This document shows positions 58,979-64,000 of a stretch of DNA of 64,000 bases, piece by piece; positions within the stretch are counted from its first letter, which is position 1, and every line of letters begins with the position of its first letter. The DNA is from Cupriavidus pinatubonensis (GTDB lineage: Bacteria > Pseudomonadota > Gammaproteobacteria > Burkholderiales > Burkholderiaceae), in assembly GCF_019602855.1 (NCBI RefSeq), contig NZ_CP080766.1, positions 310,001-374,000 on the forward strand, read 5' to 3'. The position numbers and the translations under genes were made by a program. The notes beneath the pieces were generated by a model that ran no database searches, was not told the origin of the DNA, and saw nothing but the letters and a program-made list of their open reading frames with translations.

Positions 58979-60286
58979 TCAGCCCAAGCGGACTTCGGCC
59001 GCGAGCCCGCCCCCTTCGCGATTGCGCAGCCTGAGCGAGCCGCCCATGGCTACCGCGAGCTGCTGGGCGATCGCCAGGCCCAGCCCGGTGCCGCCGGTCT
59101 CCCGGCTGCGCGAGTTTTCAAGCCGCACGAACGGCTGCAGCACCGATTCGAGCTTGTCCTCCGGGATGCCGGCACCGCGGTCCAGCACTTCGATGACCAC
59201 GGCGTCCTGATCGCGCCGCACGTTCAGTTCCGCCGCGCCGCCGAACTTGATCGCGTTGTCGATCAGGTTCGTCAGGATGCGGCGCAGTGCCTGCGGGCGC
59301 GTCTCGATCGCACAGCCAACGCTCTGCTGCACGGTGACGTCCTTGCCGGTGTCCTGATAGTCATACACCAGGCTTTCCACAAACGAACACAGGTCGATCC
59401 GTGACATCTTCTCGCCACCGCCGTGCGCCGAGCGCGCATACGCCAGCCCTTCCTTCACCAGCGTCTCGATCTCAGCGAGGTCGTTGACCATCTTGCGCTT
59501 CTCCTCGGAGTCGTCGGCCATCTCGGCACGCAGCTTCATGCGCGTGATCGGCGTCTGCAGATCATGGGAAATCGCGGCGAGGATCTGCACGCGCTCCTCC
59601 ACAAACCGGGCGATGCGCTCGCGCATGGCATTGAACGCACGGGCCGCGCGCGCCAGTTCGGTGGGACCGTTCTCCTCAAGCGGCGGCGTCTTCGCGTTCG
59701 GGTCGAGCGCATCGGCGGCATCGGCAAGCTTCACCAGCGGGCGGATGGCCAGCCGCACGGCGAACCAGCAACACACCACCAGCAGCAGCAACTGGATCAC
59801 CAGCACATAGGGCAGCCATTGCGCGATCGGCGTCATGCGCGGGTGCACATCGATGGTCAGCGGGCTGCCGTCGCTGAGCGTCAGGTGCGCCTGCAATCGC
59901 TTGCCATCGCCCGGGATGGATTCCACGCGGACTGCGAAGCGGCCTCCGCCCGCGCCCATGATCCGGTCGGCAATGTCCTGGCCCCGCTGCGTCATCTCCG
60001 GCACACCGGGCAGGCCCGGCCCAAGGATGTACTGATAGTTGCCACGATTCAGGCGCGGCAGCCACTGCGGCCGCTCGCTGGCCGGTAACCGATCAAGGAT
60101 CGCCACCGAGGTGGCGACATCGGTTTCCAGCGTGCCCAGCATCACCTGGCGCGCCGAGATGTAACGCTCGGCGAACAGCACGCCAAACGACAAGCCGTGC
60201 GCGACAACCAGGCCGGCGAGCAGGATCAGGAACAGCCGCGCGCCGAGCGTGCGGGGCCACTCCCAGCGCGGCAAGGTCAAGGTCAC
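58979..60286 (-). CDS. Sensor histidine kinase (EnvZ/OmpR-type system)
   Basis: A 435-residue inner-membrane kinase. The first helix lies at about residues 12-38, then a periplasmic region of about 115 residues, the second helix (VIQLLLLVVCCWFAVRLAI) and a HAMP domain. The H-box is AAISHDLQTPITRMKLRAEM, the N-box LTNLIDNAIKFGG and the G-box GTGLGLAIAQQLAVAM. Starting with GTG at 60286 overlaps the regulator stop by four bases (GTGA). Its signal is unknown, but its neighbours on both sides are thiol-redox proteins, which suggests an envelope redox or oxidant signal. Confidence 0.9.
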   Translation of the reverse strand: MTLTLPRWEWPRTLGARLFLILLAGLVVAHGLSFGVLFAERYISARQVMLGTLETDVATSVAILDRLPASERPQWLPRLNRGNYQYILGPGLPGVPEMTQRGQDIADRIMGAGGGRFAVRVESIPGDGKRLQAHLTLSDGSPLTIDVHPRMTPIAQWLPYVLVIQLLLLVVCCWFAVRLAIRPLVKLADAADALDPNAKTPPLEENGPTELARAARAFNAMRERIARFVEERVQILAAISHDLQTPITRMKLRAEMADDSEEKRKMVNDLAEIETLVKEGLAYARSAHGGGEKMSRIDLCSFVESLVYDYQDTGKDVTVQQSVGCAIETRPQALRRILTNLIDNAIKFGGAAELNVRRDQDAVVIEVLDRGAGIPEDKLESVLQPFVRLENSRSRETGGTGLGLAIAQQLAVAMGGSLRLRNREGGGLAAEVRLG

Positions 60287-61026
60287 TGGCGTGCCTCCCG
60301 GATTTCCACGGGCATCGAGAACACGTAGCCCTCGTTGCGCACGGTCTTGATATGTTTGGGTTCGCGCGCATCGTCGTTGAGGCGCTGGCGCAGGCGGCTG
60401 ACCAGCAGGTCGACCGAGCGCTCGAACATCTCGGCCTCGCGGCCCTGCGTGAGGTTGAGCAGCTGGTCGCGGTTCAGCACGCGCTGCGGATGATCGACGA
60501 ACACGCGCAGCAGCCGGTACTCGGCGCCGCTCAACGCGACGATCGTGCCGTCGCGGTCGATCAGGTGCCGCGCGGTGGTATCGAGCTCCCAGTCCCCGAA
60601 TGCCAGGACCTGCGCGGCTTCAGTGATCTGCAGGTTCGGCGGCAGCATCCGCGTGCGACGCAACACGGCCTTGATGCGCGCCAGCAATTCGCGCGCCGCA
60701 AACGGCTTGGCCAGGTAGTCGTCGGCGCCCATCTCGAGTCCGATGATGCGGTCGGTCTCGTCGTCGCGTGCGGTCAGCATCAGGATCGGCGTAGCCTTGT
60801 GCTTGCCCGCGCGCAGTTCGCGGCACAGCACCAGGCCGTCGTCGCCGGGCATCATCACGTCGAGCACGATCAGGTCCACGGTATTGGCTTCCAGGAACGC
60901 GCGCATGTGCCGCCCATCGGGCGCCACCGTGGTGCGCAGGCCATTCTTGGTGAGATAGGTGGAGACCAGTTCGCGGATTTCCCGGTCGTCATCGACGATC
61001 AGGATGTGGTCGACGTGTGCGTCCAT
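60283..61026 (-). CDS. OmpR-family response regulator
   Basis: A 247-residue regulator: receiver domain with the phosphoacceptor Asp56 (LIVLDVMMPGDDGLVLCREL), and the C-terminal winged helix with SGAEYRLLRVFVDHPQRVLN and RSVDLLVSRLRQRLNDD ending KTVRNEGYVF. ATG at 61026 is chosen. The long frame to 61224 adds an unlikely N-terminus. It is divergent from dipZ, and a pair of 10-base-spaced direct repeats lies between them, the likely binding site. With the kinase it makes one operon, and its targets are probably dipZ and the thioredoxin gene. Confidence 0.92.
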   Translation of the reverse strand: MDAHVDHILIVDDDREIRELVSTYLTKNGLRTTVAPDGRHMRAFLEANTVDLIVLDVMMPGDDGLVLCRELRAGKHKATPILMLTARDDETDRIIGLEMGADDYLAKPFAARELLARIKAVLRRTRMLPPNLQITEAAQVLAFGDWELDTTARHLIDRDGTIVALSGAEYRLLRVFVDHPQRVLNRDQLLNLTQGREAEMFERSVDLLVSRLRQRLNDDAREPKHIKTVRNEGYVFSMPVEIREARQ

Positions 61027-61102
61027 CGTTGTTGCCTCGGCAAAGAGAAAGTGAACGGGCAGCCTGCTTTGCCAGCATTGTATGGGGGTCGGCCGGCGCG
61101 CG

Positions 61103-61150
61103 TGTATCGCCATGTATCTGGCGGCCAGGGCTGCACAAAGCGGTACAAAA
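61103..61150. promoter_or_regulatory. Two TGTAY-N5-TGTRY direct repeats in the regulator-dipZ promoter
   Basis: On the plus strand TGTATCGCCATGTAT (61103-61117) has TGTAT twice, 10 bases apart. On the minus strand TGTACCGCTTTGTGC (61134-61148) has TGTAC and TGTGC with the same spacing. They face opposite directions, in line with two promoters, and match the motif before the thioredoxin gene. Confidence 0.55.
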
Positions 61151-61222
61151 CCGCCGGTTGGCGACACACGCCGGCCACGCGAACGGAGTCTGATTGGGCC
61201 AAGCCAACAAACGGACCGCATC

Positions 61223-63019
61223 ATGACCTTGCTGATCCTCGCCTACCTGGGCGGTGCCCTGACCATCCTGAGTCCATGCATCCTGCCCGTCTTGCCCTTT
61301 GTCCTGAGCCGCACGGGGCAGCCGTTCCTGCGCGGCCGGCTGCCGATGCTGGCCGGGATGGCGCTGACCTTTGCCGTAGTCGCGTCGCTGGCGTCCGCCG
61401 GCGGCGCCTGGGCCGTGCGCGCCAATGCCTACGGCCGCATCGGTGCGCTGGCGCTGCTGGCCTTGTTCGGGCTCTCGCTGCTCTTGCCCAAGGTGGCGGA
61501 CACGCTCGCCCGCCCGGCCGTAGCGCTCGGCAACCGGCTGGCAGGCCGCGCCGGGTCGAATGGCGAGGCATCGGCTTCACCGTGGGGCTCGCTGCTGCTC
61601 GGCATCGCCACCGGCATGCTGTGGGCGCCTTGCGCGGGGCCGATCCTGGGTCTCGTGCTCACTGGCGCCGCGCTGAACGGCGCCAGCGTATCAACGTCGC
61701 TGGCGCTCGCGGCCTATGCCGCCGGTGCGGCGACGTCGCTCGCGGCCGCGCTTGGCCTGGGCGGCCGGGTTTTCGCGGCCATGAAGCGGAGCCTGGGCGC
61801 CAGCGAATGGCTGCGCCGCGGTCTGGGCGCAGGCGTGCTCGGGAGCGTGGTGATCATCGGGCTGGGCGCCGACACCGGCCTGCTGGCGCGATGGTCCGCC
61901 AGCGGCCCGGCGCGTCTTGAGCAGGCACTGGTTGACGCGCTGCACAAGGACCGCCCGGCGCCGCAGGCGGCCAATGAAGTACCGGCTCCCGGCAACGGCA
62001 TGCTGCTGGCCGCCAACGACACGCGCGTCGGTTTCCCGACTCCCCTGCCGGCCCTCCCTGTAGAAGGCCGGTTACCCGCCCTCGACGGCGCGGTGCAATG
62101 GCTCAACTCGCCGCCGCTGTCGCGCGAGCAGCTGCAGGGCAAGGTCACGCTGGTCTACTTCTGGACCTATTCCTGCATCAACTGCATTCGTACCCTGCCC
62201 TACCTTCGTGCGTGGGCGGACAAGTACAAGGATCAGGGCCTGACCGTCGTCGGTGTGCATACGCCCGAGTTCGCGTTCGAAAGATCGACGGATAACGTCC
62301 GGCGCGCGGTGGCGGACTTCCGCATTGGCTTTCCCGTGGCCGTCGACAGCGACTACCGCCTCTGGCGCGCGTTCCACAACAGCTACTGGCCCGCCGCGTA
62401 CTTTGTCGATGCGCGCGGCAATATCCGCCACCACCAGTTCGGCGAGGGCGATTACGCGAAATCCGAACGCGTCATCCAGACGCTGCTGACGGAAGCCGGT
62501 AGCCGTACGGTGGCCGGCGATGTCGTCTCCCCCGATGCCGCCGGTGCACAGGCGGCGCCGGACCTGCACAACGTGCGCTCCGAAGAAACCTATATCGGCT
62601 ACAGCCAGGCAACGAACTTCGCCTCGCCGGGCGAGGTGCGGCCCGACGCTTCTCGGCAGTACACCGTTGGCAAGCTGCTCCTGAACGAGTGGGGCTTGTC
62701 GGGCCAATGGACGGTCGGCCCCGAGCAGGCGACGCTGGATCGGGCCGACGGCACCATCCGCTACCGCTTCCATGCACGCGACCTGCATCTGGTACTAGGG
62801 CCGGCAGCCAATGGCCAGGCCGTCCGCTTCGTCGTGACGATCGACGGCAAGCCGCCGGGCAAGAGCCATGGTGCCGACACGGACGCCGGCGGCAATGGCG
62901 CCGTCACGCAGACGCGGCTCTACCAGCTTGTGCGGCAGGCTGGCGAAGTCGGGGAGCATACGTTCGAGATCCGCTTCGTGGACGCTGGCGCGCAGGCCTA
63001 CGCCTTCACTTTCGGCTAG
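61223..63019 (+). CDS. dipZ: DipZ-like protein: CcdA/DsbD membrane domain plus thioredoxin and C-terminal domain
   Basis: A 598-residue inner-membrane protein with three parts. Residues 1-235 form the CcdA/DsbD-type membrane domain (MTLLILAYLGGALTILSPCI, with Cys in SPCILPV, and LWAPCAGPILGLVL with the second Cys). A thioredoxin domain follows from about residue 285 (VYFWTYSCINCIRTLPYLRA), and a C-terminal beta-rich domain starts near residue 450 (SEETYIGYSQATNFASPGEV), as in DipZ proteins of mycobacteria and proteobacteria. It moves electrons from the cytoplasm to periplasmic thiols. The ATG at 61223 starts the first helix. It is divergent from the two-component system and paralogous to the thioredoxin at 58.2 kb. 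Confidence 0.93.
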   Translation: MTLLILAYLGGALTILSPCILPVLPFVLSRTGQPFLRGRLPMLAGMALTFAVVASLASAGGAWAVRANAYGRIGALALLALFGLSLLLPKVADTLARPAVALGNRLAGRAGSNGEASASPWGSLLLGIATGMLWAPCAGPILGLVLTGAALNGASVSTSLALAAYAAGAATSLAAALGLGGRVFAAMKRSLGASEWLRRGLGAGVLGSVVIIGLGADTGLLARWSASGPARLEQALVDALHKDRPAPQAANEVPAPGNGMLLAANDTRVGFPTPLPALPVEGRLPALDGAVQWLNSPPLSREQLQGKVTLVYFWTYSCINCIRTLPYLRAWADKYKDQGLTVVGVHTPEFAFERSTDNVRRAVADFRIGFPVAVDSDYRLWRAFHNSYWPAAYFVDARGNIRHHQFGEGDYAKSERVIQTLLTEAGSRTVAGDVVSPDAAGAQAAPDLHNVRSEETYIGYSQATNFASPGEVRPDASRQYTVGKLLLNEWGLSGQWTVGPEQATLDRADGTIRYRFHARDLHLVLGPAANGQAVRFVVTIDGKPPGKSHGADTDAGGNGAVTQTRLYQLVRQAGEVGEHTFEIRFVDAGAQAYAFTFG

Positions 63020-63174
63020 CCGCCGGGCCGCTCAGCAGCTGATTCGCCAACGGAATCCACGCAATCCGCAGCCACGAATCGCCGCTTCGGTGCCGACCTG
63101 CAACGGTCTGGCCACGAAAGCGGCGAAATCGCACGCGCGGAAGTGTAAACTGCTGGATTTTTCGCTCTGGCGAC

Positions 63175-63906
63175 ATGCTTCAAGCACCACGGCGCGCAGG
63201 GTTCAGCGGTCCCACGCTGATCCGCCTGCTGGTTCGCCTGACCGGCGACGACGCCCCCGAATCCGGACAATCGCTTTCCGACCAGCTCGGCCAATGGCTT
63301 GGCTGGACGGACGCGATCGCCTTGTCCGCCGCGCTGAACGGCAACCCGCCGGCGGCGGCCGGCGCACGCGCGGGCGGCACCGAACAGGCTGACTGCGCCC
63401 GCATCAGGGCTGCCCTGACGGCAGCCATTGCGGACGACAAGGCGGGCAGCAACCGACAGCGCGGACGGCCGCGCCCGGCCGCGCCGGAGCCGGCGGAAGC
63501 CGTCGTGGACTATGCGGCGTTCCGCCAACGGTACGTCACATTGCAGCAGACCATGGAAACGGAAATCGGCAGCCTGCGCGGCCGCCTGCGGACAACGCTG
63601 GCGGCACGCGGCGCTGGCATGACGCGCCTGTCCATGGTCGATGCCGTCATGGAACGCGTGCTCGGCGCGCGCGAACAGGCGCTCCTGGCCACCGTGCCGG
63701 GGATGCTCGAAGCGCATTTCACGCGCCTGCGCCAGGCCGAGGAAGCCGCACTGGCGAATGCCCAGACGGCGGGCAAGCCGGCACCCGTGTCGTCCGGTGC
63801 CTGGCTGACCGTCTTTCAGAACGATATGCAAAGCGTGTTGCGCGCCGAGCTGGACATCCGCTTCCAGCCCGTCGAAGCATTGCTCGCGGCGCTGCGTGAC
63901 AGCTAA
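63175..63906 (+). CDS. DUF3348 family protein
   Basis: A 243-residue protein of the DUF3348 family found in Burkholderiales. FSGPTLIRLLVRLTGDDAPE at the start and QSLSDQLGQWLGWTDAIALS follow the family pattern. The C-terminal half (FRQRYVTLQQTMETEIGSLR, and further helices) is helical and charged, in keeping with a protein-protein contact role. Function is unknown. Members are generally followed by a DUF802 gene and an OmpA-family gene, which is what begins here. The ATG at 63175 is the likely start; no strong ribosome site is seen. Confidence 0.85.
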   Translation: MLQAPRRAGFSGPTLIRLLVRLTGDDAPESGQSLSDQLGQWLGWTDAIALSAALNGNPPAAAGARAGGTEQADCARIRAALTAAIADDKAGSNRQRGRPRPAAPEPAEAVVDYAAFRQRYVTLQQTMETEIGSLRGRLRTTLAARGAGMTRLSMVDAVMERVLGAREQALLATVPGMLEAHFTRLRQAEEAALANAQTAGKPAPVSSGAWLTVFQNDMQSVLRAELDIRFQPVEALLAALRDS

Positions 63907-63916
63907 CCCAACCATC

Positions 63917-64000
63917 ATGACCCGACCCATTACTCATATCGTCGTCTTCCTGGCAGGCCTGGCCGTCGTGGGCTGGATCGGTGCCGGCTACGCGGGCACT
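63917..64000 (+). CDS. DUF802-like membrane protein, 5' end only
   Basis: An ATG ten bases after the DUF3348 stop opens a frame that runs to the edge of the window. The 28 residues seen (MTRPITHIVVFLAGLAVVGW, then IGAGYAGT) form one N-terminal membrane helix, as in the DUF802 proteins that follow DUF3348 in related genomes. The rest lies outside, so the assignment rests mainly on gene order. Confidence 0.6.
   Translation, partial: MTRPITHIVVFLAGLAVVGWIGAGYAGT

Overview
This window looks like an accessory-rich stretch of a Cupriavidus/Ralstonia-type genome (Betaproteobacteria, Burkholderiaceae), possibly from the second chromosome. That placement is an inference. It rests on uniformly high GC, two orphan Bug-type (tripartite tricarboxylate) binding proteins, many divergent LysR/GntR/AraC/TetR/MarR regulator-target pairs, a DUF3348 gene followed by a DUF802-like start, and a heavy-metal two-component pair. 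I see no rRNA, tRNA, insertion sequence, prophage or CRISPR array. Most genes are packed with 4-base ATGA/GTGA overlaps.

Layout. 1-8 kb: the 3' end of a heavy-metal RND pump, a GAF protein, a Bug protein, a gamma-glutamyltransferase with divergent LysR, a VOC protein, and a CusRS-like two-component system divergent from a small exported protein. 8-16 kb: an H-NS-like gene closed by a very long hairpin, a repeat-built exported peptide, a BKACE plus hydroxyacyl-CoA dehydrogenase pair with divergent LysR, an NhaP-type antiporter split by an in-frame amber codon, and an MFS permease divergent from a GlxA-type regulator. 17-24 kb: a sugar-acid dehydratase with GntR, a second Bug protein, and a hipBA toxin-antitoxin module sitting between a broken EAL gene and a LuxR gene that looks 5'-truncated. 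24-33 kb: an HIBADH-family enzyme, a glycine-zipper lipoprotein, an L,D-transpeptidase with a YcbK-like protein, an orphan sulfite/nitrite reductase, a MocR regulator, an AAHS-type MFS permease and an exported cupin.

33-45 kb is the most distinctive block. It is an aryl-polyene-like lipid gene cluster with two divergent arms: ACP, ketoreductase and glycosyltransferase leftward; membrane protein, ligase-dehydratase fusion, LpxL-like acyltransferase, LolA-like protein, MMPL exporter, NodB-type deacetylase, ketosynthase, chain-length-factor-like protein and dehydratase rightward. It makes and exports an acyl chain of unknown structure. No aromatic ammonia-lyase is present, and a deacetylase sits inside the operon.

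45-64 kb: hmgA-fahA (homogentisate catabolism); an XRE regulator; a TetR gene and an alpha/beta hydrolase that share an operator motif; a cyclohexanecarboxylate cluster (badH, badI, aliB, aliA with divergent MarR/BadR-type regulator) lacking badK; a GYD protein; a zinc-type oxidoreductase; then an envelope-redox module (TlpA-like thioredoxin, histidine kinase, response regulator, DipZ) tied together by 10-bp-spaced direct repeats; and finally DUF3348 and the start of a DUF802-like gene.
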